This document shows positions 8,446 to 18,196 of a stretch of DNA of 43,336 nt, in pieces. The stretch is from Candidatus Poribacteria bacterium. Its GTDB lineage: Bacteria; Poribacteria; WGA-4E; PCPOR2b. The translations under genes were made by a program, and so were the position numbers. The stretch is from contig JAJEAL010000013.1 of NCBI GenBank assembly GCA_022822785.1, positions 73,118 through 116,453 on the forward strand. The letters are read 5' to 3'. Every line of letters starts with the position of its first letter. Position 1 is the first letter of the stretch. Below the pieces are notes generated by a model. The model was not told the origin of the DNA, did no database searches, and saw only the letters and a program-made list of their open reading frames with translations.

Positions 8446-10275
8446 TTAGCCTACGGTTTGCGCCCTTCGTTCCCTCAAGTGTTTGTGAATTGTTCCCGCA
8501 ACGCCACGCGGTATGCCTTTTACAGCTAGCAGCTCATCAAGACTAGCGTGGCGAATCTTTTCAATCGCTCCAAAATGTTGAAGCAACGCCTGTTTTCGCT
8601 TGGGACCAACGCTTGGAATTTCATCAAGAACCGAGTGACTAAGCGCACGACTTCGCTGTTTTCGGTGATAAGTGACAGCGAATCTATGGGCTTCGTCGCG
8701 CAGCCGCTGAATCAGGTGAAGGGTTGGATTGTCACGGCGCAGCACAATCGGATCTGATCTGCCGGGAAGAAATATATGCTCATATCGCTTGGCAAGCCCA
8801 ATAATCGGGAGGTGACCTAGACCAAGGGCTTCTAGCACTTCGTACGCGGCATTCAACTGTCCTTTGCCACCATCAATCAAAATCAGGTCAGGGAAACGAT
8901 TCTCCTCAATCGCACGACGAAACCGACGGGAAACCACCTCTTGCATCATTGCATAGTCGTTCTGTCCTTCGACCGTGCGAATCTTGAAACGTCGATATTC
9001 AGATTTTGCAGGCACCGCATCCTCCATCACGACCATTGAAGCCACAGGGAATCGATCGCCCAGATTGGAGATATCAAACCCTTCAATTCGAGTCGGGGGA
9101 TGAGGCAGTTTCAGCAACTCTTGTAACTCAATCAGGGCAGGATTATCGTCCGCTTTGAAGACGACGTGCTGTTCTTTCTGTTCAAGGATGAGGCTGGCGT
9201 TCTTCGCTGCCATCTCTACCAACTGACGCTTACGCCCTCGTTGTGGAATATACAATGTTACCTGACTACCCCGCTTCTCAGACAGCCAACGTTTGATGGC
9301 TTCCGGCATCTCAATGTCGTTAGGCAACAGGATGGTTTTCGGAATGAATGACGCATCTTGGTAGTATTGCTGAACAAACGCGGTCACCGTCTCAACGGTG
9401 GAATCGGACGAATTTCTCAGAAAGTAGTGTTCACGCTCGATTAACTTTCCATCACGTATCATCAGCACTTGCACACATGCCTCATCCCCCACTTGCGCCA
9501 CGCCGATTACATCCTCATCTTCCGCCGACGGATTATCAAGATTTTGTTTGGCGATCGCCTCGTTGACATTTTCGATCTGGTCTCGATATCTCGCGGCATT
9601 TTCAAAATCGAGTGCGGCTGCAGCTGTTTGCATTTTTGCCCTTAAATCCTTTAGGACGGTAGCTGTATCTCCGCTGAGAAACCGTCGGACGTTTTTCACA
9701 ATCTGATCGTAATCCTGAACCGTAGTGAGATTTGCACACGGACCCGGACAGCGTTGAATATGATAATCCAAGCAGACCCGATGTAGATTCTCCGATGCCT
9801 TCAGTTCTAGATTACAGGTCCGAATCGGGAACACCTGTGTCAGTTGCTTGATAGTCTGCCGCGTCGCACGGGTATGGACAAAGGGCCCAAAATACTTCGC
9901 CCCATCATTCTCTGTTTGACGGGTGATGTAAAGCCCCGGAAACGGTTCGTTGACCGTCACTTTCAGGTATGGATAACGTTTGTCGTCCTTGAGCCTAATG
10001 TTATAGCGTGGTTGATGTTCTTTAATAAGGTTATTTTCAAGGATTAACGCCTCAACATCACTTGCCGTGAGGATAGCGTCAATATCGTGGACATAGCGCA
10101 GCATTGGTTTGGTCAGGGCATGTGGAGTGGCAGCATTCTGGAAATAAGATCTGACTCGCTGGCGCAAGGAGACCGCTTTGCCGACGTACAATACTTTTCC
10201 CGTGGAGTCTTTCATCAGGTACACGCCGGGGCCGGTGGGTAGACTTGAGAGCTTATCGGTAATCTGTTGGTTCAT
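8446..10275 (-). CDS. uvrC: UvrABC excinuclease subunit C
   Basis: A 609-residue protein of normal UvrC length. In order: a GIY-YIG nuclease domain (GPGVYLMKDSTGKVLYVGKA, R in LRQRVRSYF) for the 3' incision; a cysteine cluster (CNLEL, then CLDYHIQRCPGPC) matching the iron-sulfur ligands of the family; a UVR motif for UvrB contact (ALDFENAARYRDQIENV); the RNase H-like C-terminal nuclease (IEGFDISNLGDRFPVASMVV; LILIDGGKGQLNAA) for the 5' incision; and tandem helix-hairpin-helix motifs (IPSVGPKRKQALLQHFG; VKGIPRGVAGTIHKHL). It acts in nucleotide excision repair with UvrA and UvrB, neither of which is in the window. The ribosome binding site is weak (AGAGAA). The gene downstream of the AlbA_2 gene may be co-transcribed with it. 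Confidence 0.98.
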   Translation of the reverse strand: MNQQITDKLSSLPTGPGVYLMKDSTGKVLYVGKAVSLRQRVRSYFQNAATPHALTKPMLRYVHDIDAILTASDVEALILENNLIKEHQPRYNIRLKDDKRYPYLKVTVNEPFPGLYITRQTENDGAKYFGPFVHTRATRQTIKQLTQVFPIRTCNLELKASENLHRVCLDYHIQRCPGPCANLTTVQDYDQIVKNVRRFLSGDTATVLKDLRAKMQTAAAALDFENAARYRDQIENVNEAIAKQNLDNPSAEDEDVIGVAQVGDEACVQVLMIRDGKLIEREHYFLRNSSDSTVETVTAFVQQYYQDASFIPKTILLPNDIEMPEAIKRWLSEKRGSQVTLYIPQRGRKRQLVEMAAKNASLILEQKEQHVVFKADDNPALIELQELLKLPHPPTRIEGFDISNLGDRFPVASMVVMEDAVPAKSEYRRFKIRTVEGQNDYAMMQEVVSRRFRRAIEENRFPDLILIDGGKGQLNAAYEVLEALGLGHLPIIGLAKRYEHIFLPGRSDPIVLRRDNPTLHLIQRLRDEAHRFAVTYHRKQRSRALSHSVLDEIPSVGPKRKQALLQHFGAIEKIRHASLDELLAVKGIPRGVAGTIHKHLRERRAQTVG

Positions 10276-10312
10276 TTTTAGGTTCTCTGATTAGGAGCAC
10301 AAGATCTGTTTC

Positions 10313-11482
10313 TTAATAGGCACCTAGCGGTCTGTTAAAAACAACTGTAAATGTCTCGGCAACCTTATCTTCAATGAATTGAGGTTCAGGGAGATTGGCT
10401 TTGCGACATTCCTCAATCATTCGGGGAACTCCAGAACCTAAACCACGATAAGGAATTCCTATCTTCGGAACAAATGAGATCAATACCGGATTCCTCACAA
10501 TCTGTATTCCAGCACGGATCGACTCGACCGTCGCTGTATTGGGCAGCTTGCCGGGACTGATGATTTCAACGCGATTATCAAAAATGAAAACGCGGATGCT
10601 ACTACTGATCAGGTAGTCTCGGTGAACAAGCGCGTTGACGACCGCTTCTTCCAAGGCAATTTCGGGAATTTCCAGTATACCGGGAAAATTAAAATTTTGA
10701 CCGTTTTGTCGCTTTCGTAGATTGCGCTTGAGAAATCCCATCGTCCCTTTGAACTGTTCGGCTAAGGTTGATCCGATGTCCTCGCTGTCCAAATATTCTG
10801 TCCCCTCCAAACGGTTACCAATAAATGCGACTGCTTTGACCATCAATTGTGGTCGAATCCGCTGTGGTTCTTTGCCAAAGAGGAGCAGGCCTGCTAACGT
10901 CAGATGCTGTGGCTTGAGAAGTTTTAGGTTTGACAGGATCTGCTCGGTGGAGGTGTTAAGTTGGTCGATTTCCTGATCATATTGTTGCTTGTAGAAATCT
11001 CTAAATCGCAGTAGATCCAGCTCCTCCACACTCGTATGAGCAAGTGGCATCTCATCGGCATACAATGTGCCCGATGCCTGCATCAACCGTCGGAGTTCTT
11101 CCCGTGTTGCCCGGCGTTTATCAGCCCCCACTTTCACCCAAAACGCCGTCTTATTGATAGCATAGGGCTTGTTAGTGCCCAGCGGAATGCTGATGACAAC
11201 GACCAATTTATCGTCGATACTTAGATTTTCCGTCAGCACGATTACAGGAGGCTCAATCTTTTGAGAACAGGTATTTGAAATCCATTGATTGAGTTGGCGG
11301 AGGTCTACAACGCCGGTAACTTCTCCTGAATCTGACATACCAACGATGAGCAACCCGCCCTCGGAATTAAGCATCGCCGCGATCTCTGTAGCTAACGCAT
11401 CAATACTGTCGAATTGGCGTTTGAACTGTGTTTTGGAATCTTCGCCCCGGCTGATGATTTCGTGGAGTTCAGAGGTCGTCAT
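10313..11482 (-). CDS. AlbA_2/Schlafen-domain ATP-binding protein, probable transcriptional regulator
   Basis: A 389-residue protein. The N-terminal part (EDSKTQFKRQFDSIDALATEIAAMLNSEGGLLIVGM, then a GEVTGV turn) is the AlbA_2 / divergent AAA-4 (Schlafen-like) domain thought to bind nucleic acid. The C-terminal part (LPEIALEEAVVNALVHRDYLI; RVFIFDNRVEIISPGKLP; YRGLGSGVPRMIEEC) is the GHKL-like HATPase_c_4 domain usually found with it, often labelled RecG-like or putative transcriptional regulator. The C-terminal winged helix of many longer members is missing, so this is a short form. The stop lies 37 bases before the uvrC start on the same strand. Its target cannot be inferred. Confidence 0.85.
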   Translation of the reverse strand: MTTSELHEIISRGEDSKTQFKRQFDSIDALATEIAAMLNSEGGLLIVGMSDSGEVTGVVDLRQLNQWISNTCSQKIEPPVIVLTENLSIDDKLVVVISIPLGTNKPYAINKTAFWVKVGADKRRATREELRRLMQASGTLYADEMPLAHTSVEELDLLRFRDFYKQQYDQEIDQLNTSTEQILSNLKLLKPQHLTLAGLLLFGKEPQRIRPQLMVKAVAFIGNRLEGTEYLDSEDIGSTLAEQFKGTMGFLKRNLRKRQNGQNFNFPGILEIPEIALEEAVVNALVHRDYLISSSIRVFIFDNRVEIISPGKLPNTATVESIRAGIQIVRNPVLISFVPKIGIPYRGLGSGVPRMIEECRKANLPEPQFIEDKVAETFTVVFNRPLGAY

Positions 11483-11552
11483 CGCGATAGCCCTACCCCA
11501 TTAGCATTAATTATTCAAACTTGACGAGTGCTAAGTAATTACGCTTTAAGTA

Positions 11553-12527
11553 TCACGGCATTACGTTTTGCGGTCTGCCCTCCAAGAAGGCTATGACGTT
11601 ATCAACTACCCCTTCGTTAAGCAGGTCAACTCCCTCTGGCGTCATGTCGGCACAGTGGGGCGAAAGGATAACCTGTTCGCAGGAGAGTAGTGGATGGTCA
11701 GCAGGTGGTGGTTCTTCATCATAGACATCAATCGCCGCGCCGTCGAGATGCCCAGAATTTAGTGCCTCCACGAGGGCACGTGTATCTACTATATCGCCGC
11801 GCGCAACGTTAATCAGCAAAGCGTTGGGCTTCATCAGTTCGAGTTCCCGTTTGCCAATCATTTCCCGACTGTCATCGGTCAGCTTGACGTGGAGACTGAC
11901 GACATCCGCCGTTTGCAACAGTTCATCCAATTCGACATATTGAACTCCGAGTTGCGCCGCCCGTTCTGGTGAGGGATTGAAAGTCCATGCAATCACCTTC
12001 ATGCCTATGGCTCGGCCAAGCCTAGCCATCTCTGCTCCGATGTGTCCTGTACCGATAATCCCTAGTGTTTTTCCTTGGAGATAAATATTGTCCATTCGGG
12101 GCCAACCACCCGCTTTCACGGCTGATGTCATAAACGCAGCACGTTTGGCGGCAGCGAACATCAGTCCAAACCCATGTTCAGCGACAACGGGGGCTGTCCG
12201 ACCGGGTTGATTGCAAATTACAATACCCAGTTCCCTTGCCGTGTCCAAGTCGAGCATATCTGTCCCGATTGAGCACGTCGCAATCAGCCGCAGTTTCGGG
12301 AGTTGGTGCAAGGCCTCGGCGTACCATGTCACAATGCCCCGTGTGTTCATGATAATATCTGCGTCTTTTGCGCGGTCAATCTGTTCCTCAAATGATTCCG
12401 GACGATCGGTGTACAAGACAACATCGCCGTAAGGTTCCAATCGCTCTAGATGTGACGAACCTTGTATCTGCGGCGGGTTATCACCGGGAACAACAATTTT
12501 AACTCGGTCTGATGTCTCTGTTGACAT
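11553..12527 (-). CDS. D-2-hydroxyacid dehydrogenase, NAD-dependent
   Basis: A 324-residue protein of the D-isomer-specific 2-hydroxyacid dehydrogenase family. The Rossmann motif is LGIIGTGHIGAEMARLGRA. The catalytic set is complete: Arg in NVARGDIVD, Glu in DVYDEEPP and His in LSPHCADMT. The family interconverts 2-keto acids and D-2-hydroxy acids (phosphoglycerate, glyoxylate, lactate and others); the substrate is not evident. I start at the ATG at 12527 (MSTETSD) because AAAGGAG lies 8 bases upstream; the frame extends to an ATG at 12545 whose codons overlap that site. It is monocistronic by spacing. Confidence 0.93.
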   Translation of the reverse strand: MSTETSDRVKIVVPGDNPPQIQGSSHLERLEPYGDVVLYTDRPESFEEQIDRAKDADIIMNTRGIVTWYAEALHQLPKLRLIATCSIGTDMLDLDTARELGIVICNQPGRTAPVVAEHGFGLMFAAAKRAAFMTSAVKAGGWPRMDNIYLQGKTLGIIGTGHIGAEMARLGRAIGMKVIAWTFNPSPERAAQLGVQYVELDELLQTADVVSLHVKLTDDSREMIGKRELELMKPNALLINVARGDIVDTRALVEALNSGHLDGAAIDVYDEEPPPADHPLLSCEQVILSPHCADMTPEGVDLLNEGVVDNVIAFLEGRPQNVMP

Positions 12528-12625
12528 ACAGCTTTCTCCTTTCATATTGATTCATTGATGTATTGCCCGCCACCCTACAATTTCTTAAATGAGCCAGACA
12601 AGCATTATATTTTACGTATTGTATC

Positions 12626-13618
12626 TTAATTTATCACAAATAAAATTTTCCCCGTGCGGCCGTTCTGACAGGCATGGACTAGGGCTTCCTTCGCATCAGT
12701 GAGGGGGTATGTTTTCTCAACGGGTACTTCCAATTTGCCCGATGTCACAAGCGGAATCAATTGATCAAACATCTCTTGAATCTCCCCGGTGTCAGCCCGT
12801 TTGTACCACGCATTAATCCAAAAGCCACGAAACCGGAGGTCTTTGAAAATCAGCAGACTGTTGCTCATCTGTAGCGGCTGGAGTCCCATCGCACCATAGG
12901 TGACCAATGTGCCATGATCGCTGAGTGATTTAGCTATCTCGCTCGCGCTTTCTCCACCCACGGCGTTCAATCCAAGCGGGGCATCAGCGTTGCCCGTCAA
13001 GTCCCGAATCTGTTTCGAAAGCGGCATCTCATCGGTGACAACAATATCTGCGCCTTCCGCCTCTAGTTCGGGAATCAGCTCCTTTCGGCGCACGATGTTT
13101 ACGGTTTTCAAGCCGCGGAGACGCGCAATCTGAATCACAGCTCGACCGACGCCGGAATTGGCGGCGTTTTGAATCACCCAGTCGCCCGGCTTGAGGTCAA
13201 CGAACCCTTCAAGCATCCGCCAAGCAGTTGGTGGGTTGACCGATAACATCGCGGCTTGCTCCAGAGGCGTACCATCTGGCAGGGGAATCAGGTTTTTGGC
13301 GTCCGTTACATACGCCTCGCACCAGTTGCCCACCCGGTCTAGCGAGATAACTGGTTGCCCCACACGTAGGTTGGAGACTGCGCTGCCTATTTGCGCAATC
13401 ACACCGGCGCCTTCGTTTCCCGCAATCGCCGGCAAAGGTGAGCGAATCGGATACTTCCCCTCAAGCCTGTTGATGTCCGCAGGATTAATCGGTGAGGCTT
13501 TCATCTCGACCAACACTTGGTTGGGCGCGATGGCGGGGATGTCCCACGTCTCGACGGAGGCAACTTCCTCAGGGATGCCGTACTCGTGATGACAAATGAC
13601 CCTTACTGTTTTTTTCAT
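12626..13618 (-). CDS. MDR-superfamily reductase, enoyl-reductase (MECR/ETR)-like
   Basis: A 330-residue zinc-free medium-chain dehydrogenase/reductase. The N-terminal catalytic domain has KASPINPADINRLEGKYP and LPAIAGNEGAGVI, characteristic of 2-enoyl thioester reductases and related quinone reductases. The NADPH fold has VIQNAANSGVGRAVIQIARLRG. No structural-zinc cysteines are present. These enzymes reduce trans-2-enoyl thioesters or quinones with NADPH. GAGGA lies 4 bases before the ATG. With the related gene at 14434-15498 and the secreted protein between them it forms a loose same-strand series. Confidence 0.88.
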   Translation of the reverse strand: MKKTVRVICHHEYGIPEEVASVETWDIPAIAPNQVLVEMKASPINPADINRLEGKYPIRSPLPAIAGNEGAGVIAQIGSAVSNLRVGQPVISLDRVGNWCEAYVTDAKNLIPLPDGTPLEQAAMLSVNPPTAWRMLEGFVDLKPGDWVIQNAANSGVGRAVIQIARLRGLKTVNIVRRKELIPELEAEGADIVVTDEMPLSKQIRDLTGNADAPLGLNAVGGESASEIAKSLSDHGTLVTYGAMGLQPLQMSNSLLIFKDLRFRGFWINAWYKRADTGEIQEMFDQLIPLVTSGKLEVPVEKTYPLTDAKEALVHACQNGRTGKILFVIN

Positions 13619-13714
13619 TCGATCCTCGTTTCGCGTAATGTCTATGGATTATGATATCGATCTCGCCAAGAAAGCCTAATTCTACGATTCTTAAGCCGTT
13701 CTGAAGATATAATT

Positions 13715-14389
13715 TTATGGACTCACCGCACTGTGCGAGACGCTCGGACGGAAGGACAAAAAGATTCCATACAACGTCCCCCGATCTGCTTTAAGGGGAT
13801 AAATGATGCTACCCAGCAGACTCACCTTTGGCGACACATCAATCTCTAAACCGATCTGTCCTGAGAAGGCACCGCCGCGTGAGGTTTCCTCTCCCAAAGT
13901 CCACCAACTCCTGTCATAAAATGCGAGCGCATAAGGGGCAAACGTCAGCGATGCGTCACCAACAATTTTATGGAAGAATCCAAATCCAACGGAGAGCCCC
14001 AGTGTACTATTCTCGGCACCAGTTCTCTCATCTGCAAAACTACCGAAAAAACTCGCACTCGTCAAACACTTCCAATCGCTTCCGATCAGCGGTTGAATCG
14101 AACTGAGCCCGGAATAAAAAAACGAAATTGGCGACTGTGTAGTTGAGCGTGCATCATCGAAATAAAGCTGTCCCGCCTTGAGAAACCCCTCAATAAATGG
14201 TAGCAGGCCGTATTCAAGGCTGCCAACCGCTGCGACTCGTTCATTAACATACTCTGCGCCTGCCGCGATGCTTGCCTGCCCCATTTTTAATTGGTGGAGG
14301 TTGAAAGGGTGTTCATAGAGTTGGGCGTGCACCTTCGTCAGAACAGTTATCAACAGCAGAGTTGTAACAATTGCTGCTAATTTTCTCAT
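13715..14389 (-). CDS. Secreted protein of unknown function, probably beta-rich (outer-membrane type)
   Basis: A 224-residue protein. A Sec signal peptide is clear: charged MRK, hydrophobic core AAIVTTLLLITVLTKV, cleavage likely after HA before QLYEH. The mature part alternates hydrophobic and polar residues (ASIAAGAEYV, SLEYGLLPFIEGFL, STLGLSVGFGFF, FSGQIGLEIDV, LLGSIIYPL, LYGIFLSFRP), as in small outer-membrane barrels, although the last residues are not an aromatic C-terminal signal. No family was recognised. The start codon lacks a strong ribosome binding site. A predicted barrel would fit a diderm host. Confidence 0.7.
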   Translation of the reverse strand: MRKLAAIVTTLLLITVLTKVHAQLYEHPFNLHQLKMGQASIAAGAEYVNERVAAVGSLEYGLLPFIEGFLKAGQLYFDDARSTTQSPISFFYSGLSSIQPLIGSDWKCLTSASFFGSFADERTGAENSTLGLSVGFGFFHKIVGDASLTFAPYALAFYDRSWWTLGEETSRGGAFSGQIGLEIDVSPKVSLLGSIIYPLKADRGTLYGIFLSFRPSVSHSAVSP

Positions 14390-14433
14390 ATGTGTCGTCT
14401 ACTTGAGGGCGTTCCTTTCTGTTGCCCAAATTC

Positions 14434-15498
14434 TCACGGCGTTAGCACTACTTTCCCAATTGAACCCCGTTCCTCGATTAGGCGGTGTGCCTCAGATGCG
14501 GATGCAAATCGGTATACATGCCGTACCACGGGTCTGAGTTTGCCAACTTGGGCAAGGTCAATCAGTTCCTCCATAATCTCAGGTGAGCGAGATTGTGTAT
14601 TGCTGACACCGCCCCAGCCAATCAGTTTTAGGTTTTTCATCCAGAAGGGCCAGAAATCGACCTGTCCCATTCCTGTGAAAGAGTTTGAGCCAAAACTTAC
14701 CATTCGGGCACCTTCTGCCATGCAATCGAGGTTTCGCGTGAAAACTTCACCCCCGATCGACTCCCACACAACATTGACACCACGCCCGTCCGTAGCTTCT
14801 AGGACCGTTGACACGAAATCATCGGTTCGATAGTTAATCGCCACATCCGCACCAAGTTCTTGGACTAGTTGAAGTTTTGCCTCGCTGCCCGCGGTTGCGA
14901 TAACCTGTGCGCCGAAGTGTTTGGCAAGTTGGACGGCAAGGACACCCGTACCACCGGCAGCGGCGTGAATGAGGACAGTTTCTCCCGTCTGTAAGCCTGC
15001 GGCAACTTTCAATGTATGATACGCGACGGGGGCGTAGTCAAAAGCGGCTGCCTGTTCTGGCGTGAATGACGACGGATAAGCTGTCGGGCTGGGTCTTCCG
15101 TCCGGGCGGGGTTGTAGACCTGTTGCATCAACTATACCGTATTCGACGTATGATCCCGGTCGTAGCCCACCAACTAGATGACGTGTGCCAATTTCAACTC
15201 CTTCGGTATTGGGTCCAAGCCCCACCACCTCCACACACGCCATGCCACCGGGAATGTGGGGTGGATCCTTGATTCCGTAGTGCGCTTCATCTGACGATCC
15301 GATGCGACCGCTGCCACCGTGTCGAATGTGAAGCTGGATGTAATCAATAGCGACAGCGAGCACCTTGACGAGTGCTTCGCCTGCTGTCGGCTCAGGCGTC
15401 GGTATATCTTCGTAGCGCAGCACCTCTGGCCCGCCAAACTCTCGGTATACAGAGGCTTTCATCGTTGGGGGAACTTGGATTTGAGGAGTGTTTTTCAT
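14434..15498 (-). CDS. NADPH:quinone oxidoreductase-like zinc-binding dehydrogenase (MDR superfamily)
   Basis: A 354-residue MDR protein. The catalytic domain opens MKASVYREFGGPEVLRYEDIPTP, the usual start of quinone oxidoreductases. The cofactor site is VLIHAAAGGTGVLAVQLAKHFGAQVIAT (AxxGGxG), and NVVWESIGGEVFTRNL follows. A 20-residue stretch rich in Gly/Pro (VGGLRPGSYVEY) is present, and zinc ligands are not evident. It should reduce quinones or activated alkenes with NADPH. I use the ATG at 15498: AGAGGTGA lies 8 bases upstream, while the GTG at 15510 would start inside that site. Confidence 0.88.
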   Translation of the reverse strand: MKNTPQIQVPPTMKASVYREFGGPEVLRYEDIPTPEPTAGEALVKVLAVAIDYIQLHIRHGGSGRIGSSDEAHYGIKDPPHIPGGMACVEVVGLGPNTEGVEIGTRHLVGGLRPGSYVEYGIVDATGLQPRPDGRPSPTAYPSSFTPEQAAAFDYAPVAYHTLKVAAGLQTGETVLIHAAAGGTGVLAVQLAKHFGAQVIATAGSEAKLQLVQELGADVAINYRTDDFVSTVLEATDGRGVNVVWESIGGEVFTRNLDCMAEGARMVSFGSNSFTGMGQVDFWPFWMKNLKLIGWGGVSNTQSRSPEIMEELIDLAQVGKLRPVVRHVYRFASASEAHRLIEERGSIGKVVLTP

Positions 15499-15657
15499 AG
15501 CTGATGTCACCTCTGTATATTTGGAATTGCATTTGCTGATCTATATTCAAACCGAAACTTTCAATCGTAGATGCGTTTCAGTGTAGCACCAAGCCAAATC
15601 GAAATCAAGGGTTAGTTCGCGTTGAAGACATTGTACAAATGCCTTGGTGATGAATCA

Positions 15658-17058
15658 TCATTTCAAATTTTTCTTAAGTCCAAAATGTGCATCCTGCTGC
15701 TCTCTCAGCGACCATAGCAGCGAATCTGCTGGCGGGTCAATCATCTCTTGGGTGATTAGCGTATCTGCCCCCACATCTCTGGACAAACGATTGCCAGTCA
15801 AGAGATAAAGCGGCAGTGGATTGCCTTCGGCAATGGGAGACGCGGGGAGGATAGCTGCGTCGATATCATCGCTATGACCACCGCCTAAGGTTGTACCTGC
15901 CTTGAGTTCACAGTTTGATCTTGCAACAAGGTCTACATGCGGCTGTACTGCAGCGGCACCGGTAGGGACATTCAGCAGCGCAGCGGAAAGGATGGAGATT
16001 GGGGTTTCCACACCACAGAGATGGTACGGACGATAAATGACCGCCGTCGAGCCACGTCCGTTAGGTATTAGCCCCTTAGTCGTGAGAATCGTGCGAGAGT
16101 AGTCGTTTTCGCACGATACCACAATGAATACCCCGCCGCCTAAACCAGCGTCGTCGGTAGCCCTCAAGCAGGTGACGATTTCGATAACACCGCTTGTCTG
16201 CAAGATGCCGCCTTCCTCTACCGGGCAGAGTACCTCAGGAATCTCGGAAATCCGGACGACGGGCAGGTGTAATGGAGGAGTATCAGGCATTAGCCCCGTA
16301 GCATTCGCTGCTACTGTCATTTCACCCAGATCCGAATTAGAGGTTTTGGGAAGAGATGCCAGAGTCTCACGACGGGCAGGGATATATCGACTAGCCTCTC
16401 CTTCGGGGATGCGATTTAGTGCCCATGCTTCCGATTCGTTTACGGTAATGGCAGCCCTCCCACAAGCAACCGTCCTCGCTTCGGGGTCATAGATACATTC
16501 ATTGTTCCGCGCTTTGCCACCGGAAAGCACCTCTAACCCCAAACTCCGTGCCCACAATATCAAACCGATCAATAAGCCATGTTGATCGCCATCCACAGGG
16601 GTATAGACAACTCCCGCTTTGTCCCCCAAGTGTTGGAGAATTGGTCCGATAACGGCGTCCGTCTCCTTGTTAATCATGGCGATATGCTTTCCGTGTTGGA
16701 TGGCTTGGTAGGCGTGGCGGGCGCCTGCCTCCGGCACACCTGTTGACTCAACAATGACATCTATCGGCATATCCATTAGGAGCATTGGATCTTCCACGAT
16801 CACAAATTTCCCGGATTCCATGGCGCGTATTGCATCGGAACGGCTATCGCACAGAGCAATATCATCGTCAGGAATACCAGCGTGATGATAGGCGAGCCGT
16901 GCGGCTTGCGGATCCACATCCGCAACAATTGGGATTTCCAGCAGCGGTATATAACGCGCTTGGGTGATAACCGCTGTGCCATAGTGCCCACTACCAATGA
17001 GTCCGGCACGGACAGTTCGCTTCTCTTTAACTTGGTCGAACAGATGGTGATAGATCAT
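15658..17058 (-). CDS. DXR-like (DRL) / SAF-domain NAD(P)-dependent oxidoreductase
   Basis: A 466-residue protein. The N-terminal Rossmann domain (RAGLIGSGHYGTAVITQ; IVADVDPQAARLA; DVIVESTGVPEAGARHAYQAI; HIAMINKETDAVIG) resembles homoserine dehydrogenase. The middle (VVYTPVDGDQHGLLIGLILWARSLGLEVLSGGKARN) and C-terminal SAF-like part (GAAAVQPHVDLVARSNCELKAGTTLGG) match the DXR-like family. In Brucella a DRL protein replaces DXP reductoisomerase in isoprenoid synthesis; other members appear to act on sugar acids. Here it is the last gene of an operon with an enolase-superfamily enzyme and an alcohol dehydrogenase, 15 bases after the latter, so a role in sugar-acid catabolism is more likely. AAGGC precedes the ATG. 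Confidence 0.75.
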   Translation of the reverse strand: MIYHHLFDQVKEKRTVRAGLIGSGHYGTAVITQARYIPLLEIPIVADVDPQAARLAYHHAGIPDDDIALCDSRSDAIRAMESGKFVIVEDPMLLMDMPIDVIVESTGVPEAGARHAYQAIQHGKHIAMINKETDAVIGPILQHLGDKAGVVYTPVDGDQHGLLIGLILWARSLGLEVLSGGKARNNECIYDPEARTVACGRAAITVNESEAWALNRIPEGEASRYIPARRETLASLPKTSNSDLGEMTVAANATGLMPDTPPLHLPVVRISEIPEVLCPVEEGGILQTSGVIEIVTCLRATDDAGLGGGVFIVVSCENDYSRTILTTKGLIPNGRGSTAVIYRPYHLCGVETPISILSAALLNVPTGAAAVQPHVDLVARSNCELKAGTTLGGGHSDDIDAAILPASPIAEGNPLPLYLLTGNRLSRDVGADTLITQEMIDPPADSLLWSLREQQDAHFGLKKNLK

Positions 17059-17073
17059 ATTTATGCCTTCATG

Positions 17074-18171
17074 CTAGAACGTCAGCCCGACACGAATGGC
17101 TCCGCCATCCTCGGCAAAGGTAAATGCTTCGTTGATCTGATCAAAGGAGAAGGTGTGGGAGATAATTTTGTGGAACGGATATTTTTCTTGGGTCCGTTTC
17201 AGGAAATCTAGTGCCCGTGCAATAACCCAACCTTCATACACAATCACCCCTCGGATGCTCCTGCTGCACCGCACAATACTGCCCGGATCGATTTCGGTGG
17301 GCATTCCGAGATTGATGTTCCCGATCCAGAGGTATCGCCCGCCCCAGCGGAGCATCTCAACCCCTTCGGACAGGACACGTGGTGAGCCGACAAACTCTGC
17401 GACTAAGTCTGCACCGACCCCTCGCGTGTGGTCAAGCACATATTCAACCCGATCTTTCACGGAGAGTTCATCGACATTGATGAGATGGTCGGCACCAAAT
17501 TCGCGAGCGAGATTCAGCCGTGCCGGCAACCGATCCAAGACGATAATCTGTCCAGCACCCATCTCCTTCGCTACAGCCGTCGCATAAAGCCCAAGTCCAC
17601 CGGCTCCCTGAATCACCACCGTATCGCCGAGCGTGACACCGATTTGGTTAAGCCCATAGATGACCTCTGACAGCGCACAGTTGACCGGTGAAACGAGCGC
17701 GTCGGGCAGTTCATCGGGGACCTTGAAGATCCAGTGTCCCGGTTTCATGTAGTAGTATTCGCCGTATGCTCCGTGGAAGTGCGGCGTTTGGTCGCTCGAC
17801 ACGCCGAGCCAATCTCGATAACGGTTCGGACACCCCGGCTTGCCATTGAGGCACATCCAACAGCAATTGCACGGCTTGAAGTAGGAGTAGGTGATTCGAT
17901 CCCCCTCCGCCAACGGTTGTCCCACGCTATCAGTCTGGATATTCCTTCCCAACTCTTCGATGGTGCCAACCATTTCATGTCCCAACACTTGCGGGATGCC
18001 GCTGTCAATCTTGGGTCCGTGTCCCCGCCAAAAGTGTAGGTCTGAACCGCAGATATTCGCCATACCCATTTTGACCAAGAGATCATCTGGCTCTGTTGAT
18101 GGCACGGGATACTCACGGAACTGCATTGGTGCTTGTGGCTCCGTAAAAATAGCAACTTTTCCTGTCCTCAT
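17074..18171 (-). CDS. Zinc-dependent alcohol/polyol dehydrogenase (MDR superfamily)
   Basis: A 365-residue zinc dehydrogenase. Catalytic zinc residues are visible: Cys in ANICGSDLHFWRG and His-Glu in LGHEMVGTIEELG. The structural zinc site is a four-cysteine loop, CNCCWMCLNGKPGC. The Rossmann site is VVIQGAGGLGLYATAVAKEMGAGQIIVLDR, with Asp at the end of the second strand, favouring NAD over NADP. It should oxidise a secondary alcohol of a sugar, sugar acid or amino alcohol. GAGGAGG lies 8 bases before the ATG. It follows the enolase-superfamily gene by 25 bases and precedes the DRL gene by 15, so the three are very likely one transcript. Confidence 0.93.
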   Translation of the reverse strand: MRTGKVAIFTEPQAPMQFREYPVPSTEPDDLLVKMGMANICGSDLHFWRGHGPKIDSGIPQVLGHEMVGTIEELGRNIQTDSVGQPLAEGDRITYSYFKPCNCCWMCLNGKPGCPNRYRDWLGVSSDQTPHFHGAYGEYYYMKPGHWIFKVPDELPDALVSPVNCALSEVIYGLNQIGVTLGDTVVIQGAGGLGLYATAVAKEMGAGQIIVLDRLPARLNLAREFGADHLINVDELSVKDRVEYVLDHTRGVGADLVAEFVGSPRVLSEGVEMLRWGGRYLWIGNINLGMPTEIDPGSIVRCSRSIRGVIVYEGWVIARALDFLKRTQEKYPFHKIISHTFSFDQINEAFTFAEDGGAIRVGLTF

Positions 18172-18196
18172 TGGGATATCCTCCTCGCTGCTCGTC